A stretch of 12,112 nt of DNA from an uncultured Clostridia bacterium (lineage in GTDB: Bacteria > Bacillota > Clostridia > UMGS1883), in assembly GCA_934454525.1 (NCBI GenBank), contig CAKSFM010000028.1, positions 1 through 12,112 of the forward strand, read 5' to 3'. A program made the position numbers and the translations under genes. Positions 1-7,170 of the stretch are shown piece after piece. Under the pieces are notes generated by a model. It was given only the letters and a program-made list of their open reading frames with translations. It was not told the origin of the DNA and ran no database searches. Positions within the stretch are counted from its first letter, which is position 1. Each line of letters begins with the position of its first letter.

Positions 1-745
1 CCGTATTTTGCGTAAAGCTCACGGAGCGCCTTATTCAAATATGCCTTTTCATAATCGCTGATTTCGGGAAGATACAGGCTGAAAAATATTTCAAGAGTTT
101 TTAAGTGCAGAGCCAAATCACCCATACCCTTATTTTCCTTACCGTTTAATCTCAGGCTGTCATTTTCCTCATATTCGCCTGTTTCGTCATCATCATCTTC
201 GGGCATAGGTCTTATTTGCAGCGGATTTACCATACCTCCGGCACCGCCGCCAACATCAAGCCAATCACGCCCATATCCTTAGTCAGCTTTTTATATTCCC
301 GTTCAGGATCAATAAGTATAATCTTTGTTCCTTTTGCATATTCCTCTGTAATAATATGCTTTGTGGTCGCAGACTTACCTTGTCCGGCAACACCCATGAT
401 AACCCAATTTGAGTTTGTTCTGTCACCGTGACGAAGCCACGGATCAATGGCAACCATACCGCCCGATACATCTTTTGCAAAATAATAGCCTCGCCCGTCC
501 GAATATGAGGACGAAGCAAACGGGAATCCTCCGGCATAGGTTGAAATCGGCATAAGCTTTTTGCAGACATTTTCAATTTTATCATCGGGTACATGATAAG
601 GCGAAATCGCTTTATATGCGTTTTTTTGCAAATTTGCCAAGCCTCTCGCCTTGCATTTTACACTTGCAATCGTTGTTTCCGCCTGTCTGCACCTCTGCTG
701 AAACTGCTCCTCATCACTGCTTGTAACCATAATAATAATAATATA
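1..745 (-). pseudogene. VirB4/TraE-type conjugation ATPase, internal fragment with frameshift
   Basis: VirB4-type ATPases power the type IV secretion channel of conjugative elements at the inner face of the membrane. From about residue 174 of the fused frame the protein reads MVTSSDEEQFQQRC and continues with a typical clostridial conjugative-element VirB4 sequence. It includes a Walker A motif GVAGQGKS (fused residues 286-293) and the following ILIDPEREY strand motif. At about position 268 the frame is lost: after KDMG it runs to a stop at 227. Adding one base restores GDWLDVGGGAGGMVNP and an open frame to position 1, with an acidic DDDDE stretch and LEIFFSLYLPEISDYEKA, as expected for this family. 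The N-terminal half is missing because it is replaced by ParA sequence, and the C-terminus lies beyond the left edge. It is very probably non-functional. The alternatives are a sequencing or assembly error at 268 and at the junction. Confidence 0.8.
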
Positions 746-1243
746 TTTTATCAGTTCAGCAAATCCGTCAAGTGATGAAAAGTCATTTGATTTTATCGGT
801 ATTATAACCCCGTCTGCCGCTGAAAGTGCATTAAGTGTCATCAGCCCTACGCTCGGCGGGCAGTCTATAATTATGTAGTCATAATTATTCTGTATATCAA
901 CCAAAAGCCTGTTCAGAATCGTTTCCCGAAATGACATTCCAGCCACTGCAATTTCCGTATTTGTGAGCCTGTTACTGCTACCGATGAAATCAATGCCTTC
1001 ATCGGATTTGCATATGCACTCGGGTACATCTGCGTCTATAGAATTTTCCATAAGGTCACTGATTGTTTTTGTCAGCGTTATACCTTTGGGCGTAAGTATC
1101 TGTGTTGCATTATGCTGCGAATCAAGATCAATCACTAAAACCTTTTTACCGACTCTCGTTAAAGCTGCCGATAAATTAACCGCCGTAGCCGTCTTTCCGA
1201 CACCACCCTTCTTGTTGCAAATTACGATAGTTTTTGACATCAT
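746..1243 (-). pseudogene. parA: ParA-family partition ATPase, N-terminal fragment fused to VirB4
   Basis: ParA ATPases segregate plasmids and are carried by many integrative conjugative elements. The fragment shows the deviant Walker A motif KKGGVGKT near its N-terminus, the VIDLDSQ strand (A' region), and the switch motif YIIIDCPPSVG (fused residues 125-135). Homology stops after FAELIK at residue 168 of the 340-residue frame, so about the last third of a 250-residue ParA is absent. Sequence then passes through four consecutive isoleucines coded by ATT repeats into VirB4. I prefer the ATG at 1243: AGAGG at 1252-1256 sits 8 bases upstream; GTG 1249 and ATG 1240 are possible. It lies 15 bases after the end of dpaB on the same strand. 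Conjugative-element ParA and VirB4 are normally separate genes some distance apart, so this is best explained by an internal deletion in an inserted element. Confidence 0.85.
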
Positions 1244-1258
1244 TATCACAGCCTCTCA

Positions 1259-1774
1259 TTAATTATTTTTTTGACTTTTAAATGATTTTGGCTTGTCCCT
1301 CAACAAAAACGGAAAAGGGACAAATGCCGAAGCCCTTGATTTAACAAGGTTTTCTCCATTTGTCCCTATTATAACTGATTCGTTCGTGGATGGCGCTACA
1401 ATTATCGGGCAGTTATTTCTTAATGAAGCCTTAGCTGCCAGCGGAACACAGCCGTCATTGACGCCTTGCGCAAGCTTTGCAAGTGTGTTTCCCGTGCAAG
1501 GAGCAATCACAAGCGCGTCGAGTAATTTTTTAGGGCCAATAGGCTCTGCCTGCGGAATGGTAGAAATAATCGCCCTTCCGCAAATTCCTTCAACCTCTAT
1601 TCTGAAATCTCTGCATTTTCCGAAGCGTGTGTCGGTGGAAAACACCGTTTCACTCATAATCGGAAAAAGGCTGTAACCTTGCTCTGCAAGAACACTGAGC
1701 GCATCCACCGCTTTTCTGAGAGTGCAGAACGATCCTGTCAATGCAAAACCAAGGCGTATATTGGATTCATCCAT
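1259..1774 (-). CDS. dpaB: Dipicolinate synthase subunit B, altered/truncated C-terminus
   Basis: Flavoprotein-like subunit of dipicolinate synthase (SpoVFB), which with DpaA oxidises dihydrodipicolinate to dipicolinic acid in the mother cell for export into the spore core. Family signatures visible are LGFALTGSFCT (residues 8-18), TDTRFGK (47-53), AEPIGPKKLLDALVIAPCTGNTLAKLA (76-102) and AAKASLRNN (113-121). The ATG at 1774 is chosen over GTG 1783: AGGTG (1781-1785) is 6 bases upstream of it, and it starts 1 base after the dpaA stop. The product is 171 residues against roughly 195-200 usually. After STN (129-131) the conserved DGLG.N..NIG segment is not seen. The last 40 codons run through DNA holding three TTGTCCCT copies and end 15 bases before the conjugative-element remnant. 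I infer that the natural 3' end was replaced. A caution: loose FVPF and KPKS matches near the end leave room for a divergent but native tail. Confidence 0.85.
   Translation of the reverse strand: MDESNIRLGFALTGSFCTLRKAVDALSVLAEQGYSLFPIMSETVFSTDTRFGKCRDFRIEVEGICGRAIISTIPQAEPIGPKKLLDALVIAPCTGNTLAKLAQGVNDGCVPLAAKASLRNNCPIIVAPSTNESVIIGTNGENLVKSRASAFVPFPFLLRDKPKSFKSQKNN
1293..1367. repeat. Three TTGTCCCT copies forming alternative hairpins
   Basis: TTGTCCCT occurs at 1293-1300 and 1360-1367, and its inverse AGGGACAA at 1316-1323. The middle copy can pair with either flank. With the right copy the stem is 11 bp (1316-1326 with 1357-1367) and encloses a smaller CCTTG/CAAGG hairpin (1334-1338 with 1345-1349). 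With the left copy the stem is 8 bp with a 15-base loop. The array coincides with the part of dpaB that does not look like the family. It may be terminal or regulatory DNA of the inserted element, such as recombinase or excisionase sites; that role is inference. Confidence 0.6.
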
Positions 1775-1775
1775 A

Positions 1776-2612
1776 TTATTCACCTAACTCGCTGAAAATA
1801 TTATAGATGGTTTCCTTTATGATATCTCCTGCCGTAACCGGAGCGACCTTGCCCGGGAGACCCAACGCCCATATCACACGCGTTCCTGCATCCTTTGCCG
1901 CCTCCATGTCGACTCCGCCGGGTTTTGACGCAAGGTCGATTATCAGCGTATTGCGCGCGGCAAAAACAACATCTCTTCCGATTACCTTATCGGGAACGGT
2001 GTTAAAAATAACATCGGCTTTTTTTGCCTCATCGCAAAGCTTTGTGAAGTCAATCGCCTTTACAGTGTCCGTTTTTGCCAGGGCGCGCGCCGAGGTCTTT
2101 CTTGCCGCAACGGTCACATCTGCACCGAGCATACTCAAATCACGCGCAAGCAGTCTGCCGATTCTTCCATATCCGGTTACTATCGCATGACACGAATGAA
2201 TCGTTATCGGCAGTTCTTCCATTGCCGCCTGCAATGCGCCCTCACATGTCGGTATTGCGTTCAGAAGCTCAAATTCCTCGCGGTTAAAATAGTCTGCCCA
2301 TCTTACCGAAAAAACATCTGCAACTGCTTTCATTCCGTCTGACATTCTGCCGGCAAGCAGCAGCTTTCCCCGCCCCATCAGCTTAAACAAATCCTTAATA
2401 AGTATCGGCTGTGCAAGCTCGGGCGCGTCAACGGTTTTATCGTCCTTTGATGCAGGCAGTCCGAGGATAACAGCGTCACACCTATCCACGGCATTTTTCA
2501 GCGGCTCTGTTCCTTTAAACGATTCCGCGATATACCCGTCACTGCGAAGCGACTGCGCGAGATGCGCAATACGCAAATCTCCTCCGATTATAAGTAAGCG
2601 CTTAATATTCAT
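1776..2612 (-). CDS. dpaA: Dipicolinate synthase subunit A
   Basis: NAD(P)-binding, dehydrogenase-like subunit of dipicolinate synthase (SpoVFA), working with DpaB on the product of DapA during spore maturation. At 278 residues it is close to full family length. It shows an N-terminal GGDLR motif (10-14), NAIPTCEGALQ (118-128), the Rossmann loop GYGRIG (147-152), IDLASKPGGVD (225-235) and a C-terminal ALGLPGKVAPVTAG (249-262), all characteristic. The start is supported by AGAGGTG (2621-2627) 8 bases upstream of ATG. It is the first gene of a two-gene unit with dpaB, one base apart. Its ribosome binding site lies inside one arm of a perfect 10-bp inverted repeat. The unit is separated from queA by a terminator, so it should have its own, probably sporulation-timed, promoter; I could not identify that promoter with confidence. 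Confidence 0.95.
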   Translation of the reverse strand: MNIKRLLIIGGDLRIAHLAQSLRSDGYIAESFKGTEPLKNAVDRCDAVILGLPASKDDKTVDAPELAQPILIKDLFKLMGRGKLLLAGRMSDGMKAVADVFSVRWADYFNREEFELLNAIPTCEGALQAAMEELPITIHSCHAIVTGYGRIGRLLARDLSMLGADVTVAARKTSARALAKTDTVKAIDFTKLCDEAKKADVIFNTVPDKVIGRDVVFAARNTLIIDLASKPGGVDMEAAKDAGTRVIWALGLPGKVAPVTAGDIIKETIYNIFSELGE

Positions 2613-2621
2613 AATGAAAAC

Positions 2622-2648
2622 ACCTCTGTAACATAATATTACAGAGGT
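2622..2648 (-). promoter_or_regulatory. Inverted repeat covering the dpaA ribosome binding site
   Basis: ACCTCTGTAA (2622-2631) and TTACAGAGGT (2639-2648) are perfect inverted copies with a 7-base spacer. In the dpaA message the downstream arm contains the AGAGGTG ribosome binding site, so a hairpin would mask it; at DNA level the palindrome could equally be an operator. A near-direct copy of the outer arm with its A-run, ACAGAGATAAAAAAG (2672-2686), repeats ACAGAGGTAAAAAAAG (2641-2656). Read along the message there are thus two CTCTGT arms ahead of one AGAGG arm. On the message strand the repeat is followed by TTTT, so attenuation is also possible. Confidence 0.55.
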
Positions 2649-2679
2649 AAAAAAAGTGTGTCGGATTTACGACAGAGAT

Positions 2680-2724
2680 AAAAAAGTATTTGAAACAATT
2701 TTATAGGAACGCATTCAAATACTT
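2680..2724 (-). terminator. Intrinsic terminator after queA
   Basis: On the minus strand AAGTATTTGAA (2714-2724) pairs perfectly over 11 bp with TTCAAATACTT (2684-2694), followed directly by further T residues (complement of 2680-2683). It begins 6 bases after the queA stop. The stem is AT-rich, so it is of moderate strength. It separates the SpoIID/queA unit from dpaAB. Confidence 0.75.
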
Positions 2725-2729
2725 ATAAC

Positions 2730-3752
2730 TTAAACAATAAACATTGCATCACCGAAGCTGAAAAAGCGATAATGCTCATCAACGGCATGTTTGTATGCAT
2801 TTAAAATATGCTCCTTGCCGGCAAGCGCACTGACAAGCATAACAAGGGTGGATTTGGGAAGATGAAAATTTGTTATGAGCGCCTGAGTCATTTTGAATTT
2901 ATATCCCGGATAAATAAAAATATCTGTAAAGCCGCTGCCGGGTTTTACAATTCCGTTTTCGGAAGCGCTTTCAAGTGTGCGGCAGCTTGTTGTTCCGACG
3001 CAGATAATTCTGCCGCCGTTCGCCTTCGCTTCATTAATTACGGCAGCCGTTTCTTCACTTACGCTGAAATACTCCGAATGCATTTTATGCTTTGTGACAT
3101 CACTGACTTTAACGGGGCGGAATGTGCCGAGTCCCACATGCAGTGTGAGAAAGGCTTCCTTAACTCCCATCGCACGGATTTCATCAAGCAGTTCATTTGT
3201 GAAGTGCAGACCTGCGGTGGGCGCGGCGGCACTGCCTTTATGCTTTGAATAGACCGTTTGATAACGCTCATTATCCGTCAGTTTTTCCTTAATATAATGC
3301 GGCAGGGGCATTTCCCCGAGTTCATCAAGCACATTTTCAAAAAGTCCGTCATACCGGAATTTCACGCGTCGATTGCCGCCCTCTAAAATATCAATTACCT
3401 CGGCAGTGAGCCGTCCGCCGCCGAACTCAAAAACAGCACCCGGTTTTGCTCTTTTTCCGGGTTTAAGCGCAACCTCCCATTCATCTGTTGAGAAACGGTG
3501 CAGCAGCAAAAATTCGATTGCACCGCCGGTTTCCTTTTTTGTGCCGTAAAGGCGCGCCGGAATAACGCGCGTATCATTTAAAACAAGGCAATCCCCAGGT
3601 TTAAGATACTTTTTTATGTTTCTGAAAGTTTCGTCTTTATACTTTCCTGTTTTTTTGTCAAGAACAAGCAGTCTTGACGCAGCCCTGTCCTCAAGCGGAT
3701 GCTGTGCAATAAGCTCTTCCGGCAAATAATAATCAAACTCTTCCGTATTCAT
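2730..3752 (-). CDS. queA: S-adenosylmethionine:tRNA ribosyltransferase-isomerase
   Basis: Cytoplasmic enzyme of queuosine synthesis. It transfers and isomerises the ribosyl group of S-adenosylmethionine onto 7-aminomethyl-7-deazaguanine at position 34 of tRNAs with GUN anticodons, giving epoxyqueuosine. At 340 residues it is full length. Family motifs run from end to end: FDYYLPEELIAQHP (6-19), LVLNDTRVIPARL (56-68), AAAPTAGLHF (175-184), HVGLGTFRPV (205-214), GTTSCRTLES (253-262) and NFHLPKSTLVMLV (295-307). The ATG at 3752 has GGGGGAG about 11 bases upstream. It starts 18 bases after the stop of the SpoIID/LytB gene, so the two are very probably co-transcribed. No other queuosine genes are visible in the window. 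Confidence 0.97.
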   Translation of the reverse strand: MNTEEFDYYLPEELIAQHPLEDRAASRLLVLDKKTGKYKDETFRNIKKYLKPGDCLVLNDTRVIPARLYGTKKETGGAIEFLLLHRFSTDEWEVALKPGKRAKPGAVFEFGGGRLTAEVIDILEGGNRRVKFRYDGLFENVLDELGEMPLPHYIKEKLTDNERYQTVYSKHKGSAAAPTAGLHFTNELLDEIRAMGVKEAFLTLHVGLGTFRPVKVSDVTKHKMHSEYFSVSEETAAVINEAKANGGRIICVGTTSCRTLESASENGIVKPGSGFTDIFIYPGYKFKMTQALITNFHLPKSTLVMLVSALAGKEHILNAYKHAVDEHYRFFSFGDAMFIV

Positions 3753-3770
3753 TCGTTATAATACTCCCCC

Positions 3771-5054
3771 TCACCCAAGAACTATGCCTGTATAGTAATG
3801 CTTTAAAATCGCGTCATAGGTAAAGCCGTTTTCAGCCATTCCGCGTGCGCCCCATTGGCTCATCCCGACTCCGTGACCGTAACCTCCGCCGGTGAATATA
3901 TACGTATCTGCATCCCCCACTCTTCCGCTGACATATGCCGCACCGTTTGCATTTAATGCATTATACCCTGCCAACGCCTGAATACCTCCCTGCGTCATTG
4001 CAAAAAGCGGCAGACCGGCATACCCGGAGGTTGTGGCAATTCCGTTCGACATCTCAGCATTAACGGTGAATTTCTGACTGTAAAATCCGAGCACGGTTCT
4101 GCATTTTTCGCGCTGCACACTTTTGCTGCCTGCACTGCCATGGAAAGTAAGCTGAGTTACCCTGCCTGCAGCCGAAACACCGTCCACTGTGATTTTTGAA
4201 AGAGAGCCGACATTTATTCCCGCCTTTGAAAGCTTTTCTTCTATTTCGCCCTTAGTCATTCTGACGCTCCATGTGTATCTTGATGCTTTTTCCGGATTTT
4301 CATAAGGGTCATCCACGCCTCTGAGATAACCAAGGCTTGATCCCCAAACGTTTTCTACATCCTCCGTTTTTCCCCCGCTTGTCGCAAAAAAGTAAAGCGG
4401 AACGACCTTTCCTTCATAGGTTGCAAGAATCCCCTTTGTTTCGCTTACGGCGCGGCGCGTGTTTTCATGCTCTGACACCACTCCGCCGTAAACCTGACAG
4501 TGCGTTGTTGCGCACACATCGAATCCGTAATCCTTATGAGCGCTGCCGCGGCAAAGCACAAAGTTCCGCGCACAGACAGCCTGTGCTTTAAGCGCTTCAA
4601 GCGGCCAGCTGTAGCTCATTTCTTTGCCGAGAACGCTCGCCGTGTAATCATCCGTTCCGAGAACGTTCATCACAGTCATTGTGCCGCTTGTTGTTCTTTC
4701 AAGAAATATGTAGCCGCGGTATTCCTTGCCGTCTGACCAAATTGTTGCACCGTTTTGCGGCTGAACAGATATTTTTGCAACACCCTCCGCATAGAATTTA
4801 TCCTGGGAGGCAAAACCCGTTGATCCCATCTGAATGAGAACCGACTCACCCGAAGCGGCATTATAGAGCAGCTCTCCGGTTGCGGCGTTATAAATATTCA
4901 TTCCTCCATGCGATGCTGCCGCCGTTTCAATTCCGGCGGCGGAACCGTACTTCAATCCCACCTTAACCTCGCTTCTGTATTCCGATGCTTCCGCATATAT
5001 TCCGGACATAAGCAGGGCAAACATGAGAAATGCCCCGATGAATATACGTTTCAT
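3771..5054 (-). CDS. SpoIID/LytB-domain lytic transglycosylase
   Basis: Secreted peptidoglycan-cleaving protein of the SpoIID/LytB family; SpoIID itself is a lytic transglycosylase of the engulfment machinery. Residues 1-24 form a signal peptide or membrane anchor (basic MKR, hydrophobic core, then AEASE). The SpoIID core follows: NVLGTDDYTASVLGKEM with the likely catalytic glutamate E145, then PLEALKAQAVCARNF (151-165). DVCATTHCQVYGG (179-191) holds C181/H185/C186, matching the zinc-binding region known in SpoIID. YFFATSGGKTEDVENVWG (221-238) and GGYGHGVGMSQWGARGMA (390-407) complete the signature. At 427 residues it is longer than the approximately 340 of Bacillus SpoIID, with extra N-terminal sequence and an insertion around 335-385. 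GGAAG lies 11 bases upstream of the start. It leads the queA unit and is divergent from asd. Whether it is the true SpoIID or a vegetative LytB-like paralogue cannot be told from this window. Confidence 0.9.
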   Translation of the reverse strand: MKRIFIGAFLMFALLMSGIYAEASEYRSEVKVGLKYGSAAGIETAAASHGGMNIYNAATGELLYNAASGESVLIQMGSTGFASQDKFYAEGVAKISVQPQNGATIWSDGKEYRGYIFLERTTSGTMTVMNVLGTDDYTASVLGKEMSYSWPLEALKAQAVCARNFVLCRGSAHKDYGFDVCATTHCQVYGGVVSEHENTRRAVSETKGILATYEGKVVPLYFFATSGGKTEDVENVWGSSLGYLRGVDDPYENPEKASRYTWSVRMTKGEIEEKLSKAGINVGSLSKITVDGVSAAGRVTQLTFHGSAGSKSVQREKCRTVLGFYSQKFTVNAEMSNGIATTSGYAGLPLFAMTQGGIQALAGYNALNANGAAYVSGRVGDADTYIFTGGGYGHGVGMSQWGARGMAENGFTYDAILKHYYTGIVLG

Positions 5055-5155
5055 TTTCTTTTTATCTTCCTTCCCGTATTTTTATGTGTTCTTTGTTTAT
5101 TTTCGACACAGCTTTCAAAAATCCTTTATTTTTTACCTTTTCTCTGTTAAAAAAA

Positions 5156-5184
5156 TTGACACGGCTTTATTAAGGTGGTATAAT
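5156..5184 (+). promoter_or_regulatory. Sigma-A promoter of asd-dapA-dapB
   Basis: TTGACA (5156-5161) and TATAAT (5179-5184) with exactly 17 bases between them, a full consensus match. Transcription should begin near 5191, leaving a leader of about 50 bases before asd. That leader is too short for a lysine riboswitch. The promoter also rules out the in-frame ATG at 5183, which lies inside the -10 box. Confidence 0.9.
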
Positions 5185-5242
5185 GTTTAGACAAAAGACA
5201 AATATAAGTCGGACATGGTTTATGAAAGGAGCTTGCAATTAT

Positions 5243-6241
5243 ATGAAAAAGCTTAACATCGCGGTTGTCGGTGCAACCGGAATGGTCGGAAGAACATTTC
5301 TTAAGGTTTTGGAGGAGGAAAAACTCCCTGTTGAAAATTATTATCTTTTCGCTTCAAAGCGCAGCGCCGGCACAACTCTTAAATTCATGGGCAAGGATTA
5401 TGTGGTTGAGGAGCTTAACGAAAACTCTTTTGACCGCGGGATAGATATTGCACTTTTCAGCGCCGGCGGCTCAACAAGTGAGAAATTTGCTCCGATAGCT
5501 GCTTCAAAAGGCTGCGTTGTTATCGATAATTCAAGCGCATGGCGCATGGACGAAAACGTTCCGCTTGTTGTTCCGGAGGTTAATCCCGAAGCAATCAAGG
5601 AAAATCACGGCATAATCGCAAATCCGAACTGTTCAACAATTCAGGCGGTTGTTGCGCTTAAGCCGCTTGATGACAAATATAAAATCAAAAGAATCGTTTA
5701 TTCAACATACCAGGCGGTTTCCGGCGCCGGACTCGGCGGCTGGAACGACCTTAAAAACGGTTTAAGCGGTGAACAGCCTTCAAAATTCCCGCATCCGATT
5801 GCAAACAACTGTCTTCCCCATATTGATGTTTTCCTTCCGGACGGTTATACAAAAGAGGAAATGAAAATGGTGAATGAAACGCGGAAAATTCTCGGCAGAC
5901 AGGACATTCGCATTACGGCAACAACGGTTCGTGTCCCGGTTTTCAACAGCCACAGCGAATCAATTAACGTTGAATTTGAAAAACCGTTTGAAATGGCAGA
6001 GCTTGTCAAAACGCTAAAAAATGCACCGGGGATAATCGTTCAGGACGATCCCGAGCACAATGTTTACCCCATGGCAATCACCGCAACGGGAACAAATGAA
6101 ACATATGTCGGAAGAATCCGCCGCGATGACAGTGTTGAAAGCGGCGTTAACCTTTGGGTTGTCGCTGATAATATACGCAAGGGAGCGGCGGCGAATGCAG
6201 TTCAGATTGCGGAAAAACTCATTGAATATATGAATAATTAA
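5243..6241 (+). CDS. asd: Aspartate-semialdehyde dehydrogenase
   Basis: Reduces aspartyl phosphate to aspartate semialdehyde with NADPH, the branch point to lysine/diaminopimelate, threonine and methionine. The product is 332 residues from the chosen ATG. It shows the NADP-binding loop GATGMVG (10-16), SAGGSTSEKFAP (73-84), DNSSAWRM (95-102), and NPNCST with catalytic Cys130. RVPVF.SHSES carries the substrate and base residues further on. The start at 5243 is supported by AAAGGAG (5225-5231) 11 bases upstream; an upstream in-frame extension to 5183 would overlap the -10 box and ribosome binding site. It is first in an operon with dapA (16 bases) and dapB. No aspartokinase gene is present nearby. 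Confidence 0.97.
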   Translation: MKKLNIAVVGATGMVGRTFLKVLEEEKLPVENYYLFASKRSAGTTLKFMGKDYVVEELNENSFDRGIDIALFSAGGSTSEKFAPIAASKGCVVIDNSSAWRMDENVPLVVPEVNPEAIKENHGIIANPNCSTIQAVVALKPLDDKYKIKRIVYSTYQAVSGAGLGGWNDLKNGLSGEQPSKFPHPIANNCLPHIDVFLPDGYTKEEMKMVNETRKILGRQDIRITATTVRVPVFNSHSESINVEFEKPFEMAELVKTLKNAPGIIVQDDPEHNVYPMAITATGTNETYVGRIRRDDSVESGVNLWVVADNIRKGAAANAVQIAEKLIEYMNN

Positions 6242-6257
6242 GCGGGAGGTAATTTCT

Positions 6258-7151
6258 TTGAGAACAAAATCATTGTTTAAAGGCTCAGGCTGTGCACTTG
6301 TAACACCGTTTAAAAACGGAAACCCCGACTTTGAAGCCGTTAAAAGAATTACGGAATTTCAGATTGAGGGAGGAACGGATGCAGTTATCGTCTGTGCAAC
6401 AACCGGTGAAGCGTCCACACTTGCCGATGATGAACATCTCAAGGTTATAGAATGTGTTGTTGACGCAGTGAACGGGCGAATCCCCGTTATCGCCGGAACA
6501 GGCTCAAACGACACGAATCACGGTATAAACATGAGCAAGGATGCCGAAAAGCTCGGCGCTGACGGATTGCTGCTCGTAACCCCTTATTATAACAAAACAA
6601 CGCAGCGCGGACTGATTAAGCATTACACTGCAATTGCTGACAGTGTGAATATCCCCGTTGTGCTTTATAATGTTCCCGGGAGAACCGGTGTGAATGTTGC
6701 GCCGCAAACGCTTGCCGCACTTGCCGATCACCCGAATATCTGCGGAATGAAAGAAGCCAGCGGAAACATCGGGCAGGTTGCTGAAATGATTTCGCTTTGC
6801 GGAGACAAGATTGACTTTTATTCCGGAAATGATGACATGAACGTTTCCATGGCGTCGCTTGGTGCTGTCGGCACAATTTCTGTGCTGGCAAACATTGCGC
6901 CGAAGCAAACGCATGAAATGATGAAGCTTGCACTTGACGGAGATTTTGAAAAGGCAAGAAAGCTTCAGCTTGACGCGATTGAGCTTATCCGTGCGCTTTT
7001 CTGCGAGGTTAGTCCCATTCCGGTGAAAGCAGCCATGAAGCTGCTCGGTCTGTGCGAAAGCGAGGTTCGGCTTCCGCTTTATGACATGGCGCCGGAAAAC
7101 TTTGAATTTCTGAAAAAAGCGATGATAAATTACGGATTTTCCGTAAAATAA
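6258..7151 (+). CDS. dapA: 4-hydroxy-tetrahydrodipicolinate synthase
   Basis: Condenses pyruvate with aspartate semialdehyde; its product feeds both DapB (lysine, peptidoglycan) and, after dehydration, the DpaA/DpaB dipicolinate synthase. The product is 297 residues. Visible family features are ALVTPF (13-18), TTGEASTL (48-55), TPYYNK (108-113), YNVPGRTG with Tyr137, and the Schiff-base lysine Lys165 in GMKEASGN (163-170). The start is a TTG at 6258 with GGGAGGT 7 bases upstream; the resulting N-terminus MRTKSLFKGSGCALVTPF matches the family well. By position against E. coli DapA, lysine-site residues H53 and E84 correspond here to D57 and H88, while H60, N84 and Y110 are kept. This suggests weak or no lysine feedback, as in many Gram-positive enzymes. 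Middle gene of asd-dapA-dapB. Confidence 0.97.
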   Translation: MRTKSLFKGSGCALVTPFKNGNPDFEAVKRITEFQIEGGTDAVIVCATTGEASTLADDEHLKVIECVVDAVNGRIPVIAGTGSNDTNHGINMSKDAEKLGADGLLLVTPYYNKTTQRGLIKHYTAIADSVNIPVVLYNVPGRTGVNVAPQTLAALADHPNICGMKEASGNIGQVAEMISLCGDKIDFYSGNDDMNVSMASLGAVGTISVLANIAPKQTHEMMKLALDGDFEKARKLQLDAIELIRALFCEVSPIPVKAAMKLLGLCESEVRLPLYDMAPENFEFLKKAMINYGFSVK

Positions 7152-7170
7152 AACCGGTTAGGTGATTCAT

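Noticed and set aside
5078..5086. Possible sporulation (sigma-E type) -10 element CATAAAAAT upstream of the SpoIID/LytB gene
   Set aside because: It resembles CATACAAT only loosely and I found no matching -35 element at the right distance, so I do not call a promoter.
5183..5242. N-terminal extension of asd starting at ATG 5183
   Set aside because: That ATG sits inside the TATAAT box of the asd promoter and before the expected transcription start; the ATG at 5243 has a proper ribosome binding site and family-like N-terminus.
5191..5242. Lysine riboswitch in the asd leader
   Set aside because: The leader is only about 50 bases from the predicted start, far shorter than the lysine riboswitch, and shows no such structure.
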